DNA of 64,000 bases, from contig JAUSLJ010000008.1 in assembly GCA_030646715.1 (NCBI GenBank), positions 248,001 through 312,000 of the forward strand, read 5' to 3'. Source of the DNA: Agitococcus sp. GTDB lineage: Bacteria; Pseudomonadota; Gammaproteobacteria; Pseudomonadales; Moraxellaceae. This document shows positions 31,411-43,300 of this stretch, piece by piece (within the stretch, counting starts at the first letter, position 1; the number at the start of each line of letters is the position of its first letter). Under the pieces are notes generated by a model, which worked only from the letters and a program-made list of their open reading frames with translations, did no database searches and was not told where the DNA came from. The translations under genes were made by a program, and so were the position numbers.

Positions 31411-32082
31411 TCAGCGTCTAACTTTCGAAGCGAAATCCGTAGCGAACTCTGAAATCATCTTAGTGCGTGCGTTCTTGATCAGGCGAACCCCATCGCGGAT
31501 GTTACCATCGGCACCCTTCATCGTGAGAGTATCCTCACTCGTAACTAAGGAGCGGACTTCGGGACCTGCCTCGAGGTTGGGATCAATAAACAACAGTGAC
31601 GCATGCGCGACGTTTGTAGTGGTCTGCGAGAGAAGCACCATCTTCGAAGTCGTATTCAGGTCAAGGTCTAGTACGGCGACGTAGTCGGCTCCGTTTTCGA
31701 ACCCCTCTGGGATATCGCGCACGAAACGCACCTCGCGAAAAGCGGCGCGCACTGGCGCGAGAAGGTTGCTCATTAGCACGTCGTCAGAGAGCACGAGATT
31801 AACATCATCACGAATATCGCCAGTATTGAATTGGGTAATCCAGCCAAGATATTTCGTTTGCATCTGCGCGTTCAGCGTTCGCGAATACTCAACATTCTTC
31901 GAGTAGACGATCGCCAGCACTTTTTGCCCAGTTCCAGTCAGCTGCGTTCGCGTCGTTTTCAACTGGCCTACAGGAACAAGGCCTGTCAAAGGGGATACAG
32001 AGCTAGGGCGAACCCACGGCGGTGGATCGCAAGCACTCAACAGGCAAGCAGATAGAGCCGTGATGATAATTTTCTTGACCAT
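31411..32082 (-). CDS. Lipoprotein of unknown function
   Basis: The product is 223 residues from the ATG at 32082. MVKKIIITALSACLLSAC is a lipoprotein signal with lipobox L-L-S-A-C, cleaved before Cys18. The mature part contains LAIVYSKNVEYSRTLNAQMQ, then VLSDDVLMSNLLAPVRAAFR and ADYVAVLDLDLNTTSKMVLL, a layout similar to periplasmic proteins with an alternating beta pattern. It precedes the secreted protein gene by seven bases; both may act together at the envelope. GC content and codon use look unlike the flanking genes. Confidence 0.68.
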   Translation of the reverse strand: MVKKIIITALSACLLSACDPPPWVRPSSVSPLTGLVPVGQLKTTRTQLTGTGQKVLAIVYSKNVEYSRTLNAQMQTKYLGWITQFNTGDIRDDVNLVLSDDVLMSNLLAPVRAAFREVRFVRDIPEGFENGADYVAVLDLDLNTTSKMVLLSQTTTNVAHASLLFIDPNLEAGPEVRSLVTSEDTLTMKGADGNIRDGVRLIKNARTKMISEFATDFASKVRR

Positions 32083-32391
32083 ATTATAAAAATCCCACTT
32101 TATTAGAAGCAAATACCCTGAGTCAAAATACACCTAGGTGAACGGCGCTGGGAGTTATGGAGATTCGAGAAGTTAGGCCGTCTTGGCCATCTTAATTTTT
32201 TGGCCACGCCAAAGTGATATCACGGCAATTTACTTCCTCAAAGTCAAAAATTGACAGTTCGAGAGTGCCAAACAACTTTGATACTGTCAACTTCATACTA
32301 TTGACAAAATTTCATAACCAAACGAGCAAAAATGAGCCATTTCACAAGCTCAAATGATGATTTTTCTTCGTCTAATCATCATCCAACCGAC
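32083..32391. other. Gene-free stretch between lipoprotein and DUF218 genes
   Basis: These 309 bases hold no credible frame. They are AT-rich, with repeated TTGACA/TGTCAA-like hexamers at about 32250-32310 (for example TTGACAG and TATTGACAAAA) that could serve promoters for the leftward lipoprotein gene. No clear terminator with a T tract is seen. Confidence 0.4.
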
Positions 32392-33117
32392 TCACCTAAA
32401 CAAATACATCACCCGATATTGAATCTGCCCTAAACACTCACTCAAACCAAACATATTCACCTGCAACAAACCCGCCTTTGGCTCTAACAAATGAGGACGA
32501 TGTAAAAAAAATCCCATCGGAAAATCCGTCGGTGCGGCCAGTGGATGCAAACCATAATGAGCAAACGCTAACGTTGATCTCCCCATGTGCCAAACATCCG
32601 TCACCAACACAAATTTTTTAATGCCATGCTGATACAACAAGTCACGACTAAAGCGCGCATTTTCATCGGTATCTTGGCTTTTTGCTTCTAGCCATTGAGC
32701 ATTTATACCAAAATCTTGAATCAAGGTATTTGCCATTGCAGGGGCTTCAACGCCTGAGATTAAAATAGGTAATTGGCTTTCACGCGCTAAATGAGCCGCA
32801 TAGCGTAAGCGTGTCAACGAATAACCACCCGCCTGCCATTGACTGTGCATTTCTTCGCCACGATAAAAGCCGCCACTCAACACCACAATCGCTTGATAGC
32901 CCTGTTCTTTTAATGACGTACCGTTGGTTATAGGTGGAAACTTACCTAATAACGTCAATAATATCGTCGTCATTAACGGCGTACATAGCAGATACAGCCC
33001 TAACATCATGGCTATTAACAACGATTGCGCCGTCTTGATATAGCCTTTACGCCAACAAAACAAGGCGAATAACTGGCCATAAATCAATAAAAAAGGTAAC
33101 GATAAGAAGGTTTTCAT
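32392..33117 (-). CDS. DUF218 family membrane protein (ElyC/SanA-like)
   Basis: The product is 241 residues. Two N-terminal membrane helices (FLSLPFLLIYGQLFALFCWR and SLLIAMMLGLYLLCTPLMTT) lead into a periplasmic DUF218 domain: YQAIVVLSGGFYRGEE, GYSLTRLRYAAHLARESQLP, ILISGVEAP and FVLVTDVWHMGRS. ElyC and SanA relatives affect envelope biogenesis and barrier function. The conserved acidic and histidine residues of the fold are present. It is monocistronic and divergent from leuS. Confidence 0.82.
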   Translation of the reverse strand: MKTFLSLPFLLIYGQLFALFCWRKGYIKTAQSLLIAMMLGLYLLCTPLMTTILLTLLGKFPPITNGTSLKEQGYQAIVVLSGGFYRGEEMHSQWQAGGYSLTRLRYAAHLARESQLPILISGVEAPAMANTLIQDFGINAQWLEAKSQDTDENARFSRDLLYQHGIKKFVLVTDVWHMGRSTLAFAHYGLHPLAAPTDFPMGFFLHRPHLLEPKAGLLQVNMFGLSECLGQIQYRVMYLFR

Positions 33118-33257
33118 AAATCCTATTAACGAAAAGCCGTAAGGTGCGTTATTCTATACCACTACAACTTAGGTGGTTGTCGCTTATTCGCTCACATTTC
33201 AGCCGTCTACAACGGCTTCATGTTCGCAAAACGCGCCAATCGCGGAGCGATACCTAA

Positions 33258-35903
<2,646 letters not shown>

Positions 35904-35934
35904 GCCGTACTGTCATAGTCCCTCGCCTCATCGT

Positions 35935-36012
35935 AGGATGGGTAGAGGGACGAAACCCATCACATCCCACAAATTGAGATGGTGGGTTTTACAACCCATC
36001 CCACGCTTTAGC
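35935..36012. repeat. Intergenic palindromic repeat (GGATGGGT...ACCCATC type)
   Basis: Copies of the element AGGATGGGT and AACCCATC appear in alternating orientation (TAGGATGGGTAGAGGGACGA, AACCCATCACATCCCAC, then GGTGGGTTTTACAACCCATC). Such sequences form small repeat families in many bacterial genomes. It lies between leuS and lptE and can fold into hairpins. Confidence 0.7.
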
Positions 36013-36029
36013 GACATGGTATCTGATTG

Positions 36030-36533
36030 ATGAAGCTTTCTATTTCTCTTCTTGTTTGTTTAATTATCGCTAGCCTAACCGCCTGCGGCTTCCACCTGCG
36101 TGGCAGTTACAATATCCCAAACACCATCAAACATCTTGAATTAAAACTGGATACCAACAGTGCCTTATATTTTCCTTTAAGAGATTCATTACAACAGGCA
36201 GGCATTCAATTAGATTCCAGCGATTACACCCTCGAAATTTTAGAAGACACACTCAATAAACAAACCACCAATACCGATAGTCGCGCTAAAGCTGCTGAAT
36301 ATACTTTGTATTACACTGTTGTTTATCATCTTAAAAATAACGAAACCAAAACTATTTACCCCGAACGCAGATTACTGTTAAGTCGTAGTTACCAATACGA
36401 CACCACCGCCATTGTGGGTAAAACCGCCGAAGAAGAAACATTAATTCGTGAGTTATACCAAGACGCTGCGCAACAAATTTTGCGTCAACTCAGTAGTTTT
36501 CAACCCACTGAACCAGCAATGGTTAAGCCATGA
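36030..36533 (+). CDS. lptE: LPS-assembly lipoprotein LptE
   Basis: The product is 167 residues from the ATG at 36030. MKLSISLLVCLIIASLTAC is a lipoprotein signal with lipobox L-T-A-C, followed by GFHLRGSYNIPNTIKHLELK, the signature of LptE (RlpB). It plugs the LptD barrel in the outer membrane and helps deliver lipopolysaccharide to the surface. Its end overlaps the holA start (ATGA). Confidence 0.93.
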   Translation: MKLSISLLVCLIIASLTACGFHLRGSYNIPNTIKHLELKLDTNSALYFPLRDSLQQAGIQLDSSDYTLEILEDTLNKQTTNTDSRAKAAEYTLYYTVVYHLKNNETKTIYPERRLLLSRSYQYDTTAIVGKTAEEETLIRELYQDAAQQILRQLSSFQPTEPAMVKP

Positions 36534-37549
36534 AATACGATTATTGGGGTTTATTAAAACATCTCAAACATCCACTTAAATCAGTGTATGTATTACATGG
36601 TGACGAAACACTGCTCCAGCAAGAAGCCTTAATCGCCTTACGCCACGCAGCCAATCAACAAGGCTTTAGTGAACGAGAACGCCATGATATAGATCGTGGC
36701 CACGATTGGGCAATGGCGTTTGCTGATAGTAATGCCCTGTCGTTATTTTCTGATAAAAAGCTGATTGAGATTCATGGTAATAAGCCTGATGTCGCTGGTG
36801 GGAAAGTTTTAGAGGCGTATCTAAAAAATCCGCCCGAAGATAATGTCGTTATTTTAGTGATACCCAAACTGGAAGCCGCTGCCTTTAAAAGCAAATGGTT
36901 TAGCGCGTGCGAAGATAACGGCGTTACCGTTTCTTGTGCCCCATTGACTCCTGTACAACTCAAAGACTGGTTATTGCAGCGATTTAGCAAAGCCAACATC
37001 ACCTTAGACCCCGACGCGCTGGCATGGTTATGTGAGCAAACCGAAGGTAACTTACTCGCCGCCAACCAAGAAGTGACCAAACTCAGTTTGTTATATGGCG
37101 AAAAACACTTAGGCTTAAATCATATTCAAAAAGCGGTGGGTGATAATGCACGTTTTGATTTATTTGACCTGACGGAAGCGGCGATTGCAGGTGATGCAAC
37201 CAAAGCCGCTAAAATTCTTTTTAGCCTAAAAGCAGAAGGTCAAGCGGAAAGCCTTGTACTATGGGCGTTGAGCCGAGAGATACGCACCTTGTGTGCGCTG
37301 GCTGAAGGTGTACAACTGGGTAATCCCCTCTCGCAACTGTTTCAGCAGTTCGGTGTGTGGAATAAACAACAACCAGTGATACAACAAGCCTTAAAACGTT
37401 TACCGTTGAAAAAGTTACTGATACTAAACCAAGAGTTATTAGCCACTGACAAAGCCATTAAAGGCCAAAGTAGCGAAAATGCTTGGGATAACCTCTTACG
37501 ACTTAGTCTCGCCCTTGCTGGAGTAACGCTGTTTGAAACCGTTGTCTGA
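36530..37549 (+). CDS. holA: DNA polymerase III subunit delta
   Basis: The product is 339 residues. YVLHGDETLLQQEALIALRH is the N-terminal AAA-like domain. VILVIPKLEAAAFKSKWFSA and the central WLCEQTEGNLLAANQEVTKL, then ARFDLFDLTEAAIAGDATKA, are conserved in HolA. The C-terminal collar is LRLSLALAG. It is the clamp-loader subunit that opens the beta clamp. Overlap with lptE is four bases. Confidence 0.95.
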   Translation: MKYDYWGLLKHLKHPLKSVYVLHGDETLLQQEALIALRHAANQQGFSERERHDIDRGHDWAMAFADSNALSLFSDKKLIEIHGNKPDVAGGKVLEAYLKNPPEDNVVILVIPKLEAAAFKSKWFSACEDNGVTVSCAPLTPVQLKDWLLQRFSKANITLDPDALAWLCEQTEGNLLAANQEVTKLSLLYGEKHLGLNHIQKAVGDNARFDLFDLTEAAIAGDATKAAKILFSLKAEGQAESLVLWALSREIRTLCALAEGVQLGNPLSQLFQQFGVWNKQQPVIQQALKRLPLKKLLILNQELLATDKAIKGQSSENAWDNLLRLSLALAGVTLFETVV

Positions 37550-37802
37550 TGAGCAATACCAACAGCTCACCCATACGATTTATCGCGATTTAACCATAGA
37601 TACCCTTGGTAATTTGGCTTTAGGATTTGGTCTTTTTTTGGTGTTTAGCGATAACGCCCTGTCATGGCCATTATGGGTGCAATCCCCTATTGTGAAAGCG
37701 TTTTTAGTGGCAACGGGTATTATTAACTTACGCTTTATTTTTGCGCGTTTTAATCGCCTACAATTATGGCAAGCTGCTCGCCAAGAACGTCAAAATCGTT
37801 GA
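37533..37802 (+). CDS. Small membrane protein of unknown function
   Basis: The product is 89 residues. A first helix (LGNLALGFGLFLVFSDNALS) and a second (IVKAFLVATGIINLRFIFAR) flank a short loop (WPLWVQSP). A basic tail follows (QAARQERQNR). The start is a TTG at 37533 with GGAG 9 nt before it, inside the end of holA; no ATG is available in frame. Function unknown. Confidence 0.6.
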   Translation: MKPLSDEQYQQLTHTIYRDLTIDTLGNLALGFGLFLVFSDNALSWPLWVQSPIVKAFLVATGIINLRFIFARFNRLQLWQAARQERQNR

Positions 37803-37868
37803 CTCAGACGTTGTTTTTCTTTATAGACTATCCCTAACTTACCTTTATCAGACATTACAGACTTTCTA

Positions 37869-38711
37869 ATGAATAAAACCGATACTTCCAGTATTTCTTT
37901 TACTGCCCATTACACAGGTTATGTGTGGTACAAAAATCGCCTGTCCAATGATGCCTTTGCTACCAAGCAAGGTTATGCCTATTATCAAATGCTGCGACCG
38001 ATAGAAGTGCTGGCGAAGAAATTTATTGGTTCAGATATCAAAACCACTTTGTTACAACGCCATCAACTCATTGACCGTGAATTAGTGAGTTTGATTCAAC
38101 AACATCCTGATTTACAAATTTTAGAATTAGCCTGTGGATTATCACCACGCGGGTGGCGGATTAATAAAAAATACCCGTATATTCATTATATTGAAGCGGA
38201 TTTAGCAGGAATGGCGCAGCAAAAACACGCCTTACTGACGAAAATAGACTCGTTGAATAACCGCCATCAAGTCAGTATTTGCAATATTTTGACTGAACAC
38301 TCGCCCGATAGTGTTGAGTCCCTCCTGAAACGCGAGTTTGACCCAAGTAAGCCTGTATTAGTGATTACTGAAGGTTTAGTCAATTATTTTACCTTGGCGC
38401 ATATTGGTACTTTTTGGATTCGTTTAGCAAAAACATTAAGCCAATTCTCGGCGGGTTACTATGTCACTGATGTTTATCCGAAAGTGACGCAACACCGTTT
38501 TTATCACTGGATTGAATTTGCGAATAAAACGCTAAAAGTATCATCAAAAAGCAGCTTTAGTATGCACTTTGAGCATCAACAGGAAGCCACCGAATTTTTT
38601 AAAGTCTGCGGCTTTTCGCAAATACAGATTTTTAATCCTGATGAAGAATTAGCCGAACAACCAAAAACCAAAGGTGGATCATTGGTTTGGGTGATAAAGG
38701 CGCAGGTTTAA
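37869..38711 (+). CDS. SAM-dependent methyltransferase, LCMT-like
   Basis: The product is 280 residues. LQILELACGLSPRGWRINKK is motif I (ELACGLSPRG), and YIHYIEADLAGMAQQKHALL supplies the acidic residue binding SAM. PVLVITEGLVNYFTLAHIGT is the conserved post-II block of the leucine carboxyl methyltransferase family. Family members modify carboxyl groups or polyketide-like substrates; the substrate here is unknown. It stands alone before a bidirectional hairpin. Confidence 0.8.
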   Translation: MNKTDTSSISFTAHYTGYVWYKNRLSNDAFATKQGYAYYQMLRPIEVLAKKFIGSDIKTTLLQRHQLIDRELVSLIQQHPDLQILELACGLSPRGWRINKKYPYIHYIEADLAGMAQQKHALLTKIDSLNNRHQVSICNILTEHSPDSVESLLKREFDPSKPVLVITEGLVNYFTLAHIGTFWIRLAKTLSQFSAGYYVTDVYPKVTQHRFYHWIEFANKTLKVSSKSSFSMHFEHQQEATEFFKVCGFSQIQIFNPDEELAEQPKTKGGSLVWVIKAQV

Positions 38712-38722
38712 GTTTGAAAGCT

Positions 38723-38745
38723 CCTCCCCCTAATTTAAGGGGAGG
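38723..38745. terminator. Bidirectional hairpin between convergent genes
   Basis: The stem CCTCCCC / GGGGAGG has an AT-rich loop (CTAATTTAA). There is no T tract, so termination strength is uncertain. It lies between the methyltransferase gene and the convergent hydrolase-PilZ gene. A direct GGGAGGGGG copy follows. Confidence 0.5.
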
Positions 38746-38816
38746 TTGGGAGGGGGTTAATTGCCATAACGCAGAAAACCCGACCCTGATTCAGGAGAGG
38801 GAACAAAAACAACTTT

Positions 38817-40142
38817 TCAACGCAAACTAAACGACGTTTTAACCGACGTTAACTGTGGTCTGTGCAAACTGGTCGCACCAACACTGTCACCGACAGGCAA
38901 CGGCGTACAGAAACCTTCATCCGCTAATAAACGATTAAACTCTTCAGCTAGAACAAAACTGCCATGCTTAAATAAGCAACGCATCCAACCATCACCACGT
39001 TCAAAGACCAGCATTTCAATACGCAATGATTCAGGCAAACACAAAATCAAACCACGCGCATATTCTTGCACAGTAAAAACGACGTCTTCGTACTTTAATA
39101 AGCAGCCAAAGAAATTAATATCAACAATAGTGACTGGGGCATCAACTTGAACTGAGCCGTCAACATGAGAGAAGCTCAAGACATAGGCCACAGGGTCATG
39201 TAACGCAAAACGAGGCTCACCACGTCGCTCTAAAGCCAAACTCTCATCACGCGTTAATTTGCGAATACCTTCAACATCACCGATATCTTGCTCACGCAAA
39301 AACGCACAAAACATTCCGACTGTGGCATCGCGACGTTCTAATTGTGGTAAATGGTCTGCACCTTCAATTAACGCAAAGACACCATTGGGGCAATGTGAGG
39401 CAAATAAGGCATTTTCATAAGGCAAGGTAAAGCTATCATAATCGCCTGTAGCAACAACGGTTGGGCAAGAGGGATAACCCAAGACTTCTTCTACCGCTAA
39501 CAAACGACGGGCATTGATGCGATAACGCTCTTGTTCATTTTCAGAAAAACTACGCATTTGCCGACGGAATAAACGACACGCAACCTCAGGAATACCAGTT
39601 TCTTTTAAGCGCGCATGATTAACCAAATATAGAACCACGGCTTCGCCAAATTCTGTCATTCGTTGTTCGTCTAGAACACGCATCGACTCTTCTAATAACA
39701 TACGCCAAGAACGACGAGGCTTCGATAAAGTGCCCGTCATAATCAAACGTTCAGTCAACTCTGGACGTTTAAAAGCAAAAGTGCTGGCAACTACTGAACC
39801 TAAAGACAAGCCCATTAAAGATACTTTTTCGACTTGCTCTTGCACCAACCAGTGGTACAACAAATCGGCTAAGTCTTCTAAACCTAAATCCGACGCCAGT
39901 TGGCTATTATTACCCAATGACGGTAAATCAACTAAAATCACCGAGGTAATTTCTAAGACATCACTGACAAAAAAACGATAAGAAGTGAAATTTTGAAATG
40001 CGCCACCCAACACAATCATCGGTGGTTTTTGGTTATCTTCGGGGCCTTGAAACGCTAAGTAATGTATTTCCCATCTACCCAACATCGACACTCTTGGATC
40101 TTGCTTGAGCGAATTTTTTTCATAAGGATCAAAAATCAGCAT
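38817..40142 (-). CDS. Alpha/beta hydrolase fused to a PilZ domain
   Basis: The product is 441 residues. Residues 38-285 are an alpha/beta hydrolase: MIVLGGAFQNFTSYRFFVSD (oxyanion region), SLMGLSLGSVVAS with the nucleophile Ser in GLSLG, and late GADHLPQLERRD with the catalytic His (an Asp in ATGDYDSF). Residues 305-410 look like a PilZ domain: ERRGEPRFALHDPVAYVLSF has the RxxxR part, and VDINFFGCLLKYEDVV the (D/N)xSxxG-like part with Asn in place of Ser. PilZ domains bind cyclic di-GMP, so the hydrolase may be controlled by it. The substrate is unknown. Confidence 0.75.
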   Translation of the reverse strand: MLIFDPYEKNSLKQDPRVSMLGRWEIHYLAFQGPEDNQKPPMIVLGGAFQNFTSYRFFVSDVLEITSVILVDLPSLGNNSQLASDLGLEDLADLLYHWLVQEQVEKVSLMGLSLGSVVASTFAFKRPELTERLIMTGTLSKPRRSWRMLLEESMRVLDEQRMTEFGEAVVLYLVNHARLKETGIPEVACRLFRRQMRSFSENEQERYRINARRLLAVEEVLGYPSCPTVVATGDYDSFTLPYENALFASHCPNGVFALIEGADHLPQLERRDATVGMFCAFLREQDIGDVEGIRKLTRDESLALERRGEPRFALHDPVAYVLSFSHVDGSVQVDAPVTIVDINFFGCLLKYEDVVFTVQEYARGLILCLPESLRIEMLVFERGDGWMRCLFKHGSFVLAEEFNRLLADEGFCTPLPVGDSVGATSLHRPQLTSVKTSFSLR

Positions 40143-40312
40143 GTATGCCTCATGTTATTTTTGTTTATTAATTATTTGGTCGAAGTTTATAGCATAAATA
40201 CGACTGTCTTTTGAACCGTCAAAACAACTATTTGACCGCTCGTCAGCACGTTTGTACAACAAAACAACGTGGTCTTAAGCCTCACGAGCCTCGTGAGCAT
40301 GAAAAATCACCA

Positions 40313-43300
40313 CTAAAACTTAAAGTTATAAAATAAATCTAAAGCACTTTCGAGTGAAGACACCGCTTCTAAATATAAACTTTGATTTAACTTATAACGT
40401 AAAGTGACTTTGTTGACTGGGGTAAAAACACCCACACCATAACGCAAATATAAGCGTGGGCTCAAATAACCAGAGACGGTAAAACGGGTATCATCACCAC
40501 TGCCTTCGGCATCTAAAGTGACATTTTTGACCCCAATGGCATTACCAATATCGCCCGCTATACCCTGCCCGCCTTTAATGCCAAAGCTTAATGCCGCAGA
40601 CGCTAATAAAGCCGAATCATTACCGCCACCACCTAAATTCAACTGCCCTTCTTGATACAATGGTCGGCCTAATAATAAATAGCCCAACATCTCATCTTGC
40701 GTCATTGCGGTATCAGCAAACAAGGTCAGAGTTGGAGCATTGGCTCGACCTTCAACACGCACACCGACGATTTTGCTATCAATTTCTTTAATGGCCTCAA
40801 TATCCACCGCAGGTTGGGCTATCGACCCTGCAAATAATAAATTACCCCGACGAATCTGCAAGTTCTGGCCATACGCTTCGTATTTAGCTTCTTTATCTAA
40901 TTTAATCTCACCAATGGCCTGCATCCCGCGTTGTTTTTGTTGTTGTAAACGGATATTACCCGTCAATTTACTATTCAAACCAAAACCTTGAAACAAGACA
41001 TTATCGGCCAGCAATAAATCAATATCCGCATTAATGTCCCATTGGCGCATGACTTTGGCTATTTTCAGACGGTCAGTGGCATTCAAATCAATAACACGGA
41101 CATCAGGCGATAAAGCAACCGCTTTATCTGATAAGGTTTGTGGTCGTAACACAGCGTCTTCCACGGTTGCTTTGCCTTTAATATCGACATAATACGGTTT
41201 CACTTGCACGTTTAAATCGGGGCTGATTTTCGCTTTAAACAATGGTTTTTGTTTGAACTCTAGCTTGTCTCCCATGACATGGAGATTCATCACAGGCTCA
41301 TCACCTGACCAGTCAATCTTGCCGCCTAATTTGGCTAAACCTTCGCCACTGTTGAGCTGACCTGTAATCGCCGCTTCTTTGCCACGAATACTGGCAGTGA
41401 TCGCGGTATTGGTTAAATTAATCGGGGTATTTTTTGCCTGTGCTTCGCCACCCGTTAAACTAAATTCACCATAAAAATCAGGTTGGTTAATAGGCCCGCT
41501 TAAACCGCCCGATAAATTCATTTCACCCGCTAAATGCTGCATGGCAGGGAGAAAGGGTTTTAAAATCGCTAAGTTCACTTTTTCTAATAACATCGCACCA
41601 TTGATTGTGTATGGCTTTTCATCGGGTTTTATCCGCGCTTCTACATAACCTTGCCCCATATTGGGTGCTTGCATATCAAAACGGAATTTAATTTGATTAT
41701 CGGCTTCGGTATTCGCTGCTAAGCGTAATTGGTGATACGGTAGCGTGAGTGGTTCATCATCATCACGACTTAGTCCAATCGCGCCATTATCGGTGATAAG
41801 TTCCAATTTAAGTTCTGGAGGTTGATTCACTTGCCAATTCATTTCGGCATTGCCTTGTAAAGCCCCCTTCCATGCCAAACCTTCGGGAAATACGGCTGAC
41901 AACCGACTAATTTCTAATTGACTTAAATCAAAATGGGCATGAGCAGCTTGGGGACTGGCCTCTAAATTATCTTGACTACAAAGCTGTGCTTTCTCCGCCA
42001 ACCAACAATGCGGAGCTAAGGTAATGTGTTTTGCTAACTGTTGCCAATTGACTGCAAACGGCGCAGTTAATTGCCATGAAAAATCACCAACATTTACTGT
42101 GCCAGCTTGGCTTTCGCCCTGCCAATTAAAGTCGTTATCTAATGCGCCGAGTAAAATACCTTCGGCGGCGACAGGGTCAGCCGCCATTTGCCACGTGAGT
42201 TGATGATCTGCACGTGAGCCTTCCATCACTAAACCGAAATCAGGAATCACCCGATTGGCCGCCATTAAATTTTTGGCACTGATTTGTAAAAATCCTGCGC
42301 CTGCACCCAGCTCGGGTAATGTGCCACTGACACTTAAACTACTGACTGCCATCTGTTGAAACTGCAATGCTTCGCCCGCTAAATTAAGCGTTAACGCGGG
42401 TGTCTTTTTATCCCCTTGCACCACAACGACACCAGACAACTGCCCTTTTAAACGCGCATCTAAGGCAGATAAATCATTTAGTTGATTGTCAATAGTGACG
42501 TCCCAAGTCTTATTAAACCCACCTTCAACCGCGAGATGGTTTTTATCCCAATCCATCACTAACTGATGCGCTTGAAAATAGGGTATTTGACCAGCATTGG
42601 TTAAATCTAAACTTAAATCACCACTCACTTGTAGTGGTAATGATTTTAATTCGCCCTGTAATGCCGTTTGGGTAAAATTTAATTGACGTTGATTGCTACG
42701 CCAAACGCCCGCGCTTTGTGTTTTACCTGTTAGTTGAGCTGGCCAATTGGCTAACCATGATGCGGTTTTAAAATCATCCAGCTTAACATTGGCTTGCCAT
42801 GCCAAACCTTGAGGCCAAAACAGTTGGCCATCTGCTTGAAGATGTCCTGCTATACCTTGATAGTCTAAATTGGCAAAATTAAATTGTTGTTTGTTACCCT
42901 GACCTGTTATTTGCCAAAGTCCTTCGGGTGTTTTTGCTGTCGTTGTACGAGTATTGAGGTTTAAATTATAGCGTTCGGGTGCGCCATTAAAACTGACATT
43001 ACCGTGATGACTTTGCAGCAAACCAATGCCTTGCAAAGTACGATTGATATTTTGCCATTCGGCATCTAATTTTTGTCCTTCATCAAACTGCCACGGCCAT
43101 GCTTTACTAACTAAATGCCCCTGCCACGTTTCTTTGTTCAGCCAATTCGCTTTAAAGGTCAAATCTGAGCCTAAATGATTGGCCAAACCTTTGCTTTGTA
43201 ATTGCCCTGTCAATAATGGCAGATACGGAGCTGTGCTTGGCCATTGCCGAGAGGGGACAACATTTAACCATTGCGAGGCAATATCCCAAGTAATGCTTTT

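Noticed and set aside
40281-40297. Terminator after tamB (CTCACGAGCCTCGTGAG)
   Set aside because: It is a perfect small palindrome, but no T tract follows on the minus strand, so I do not call it a terminator.
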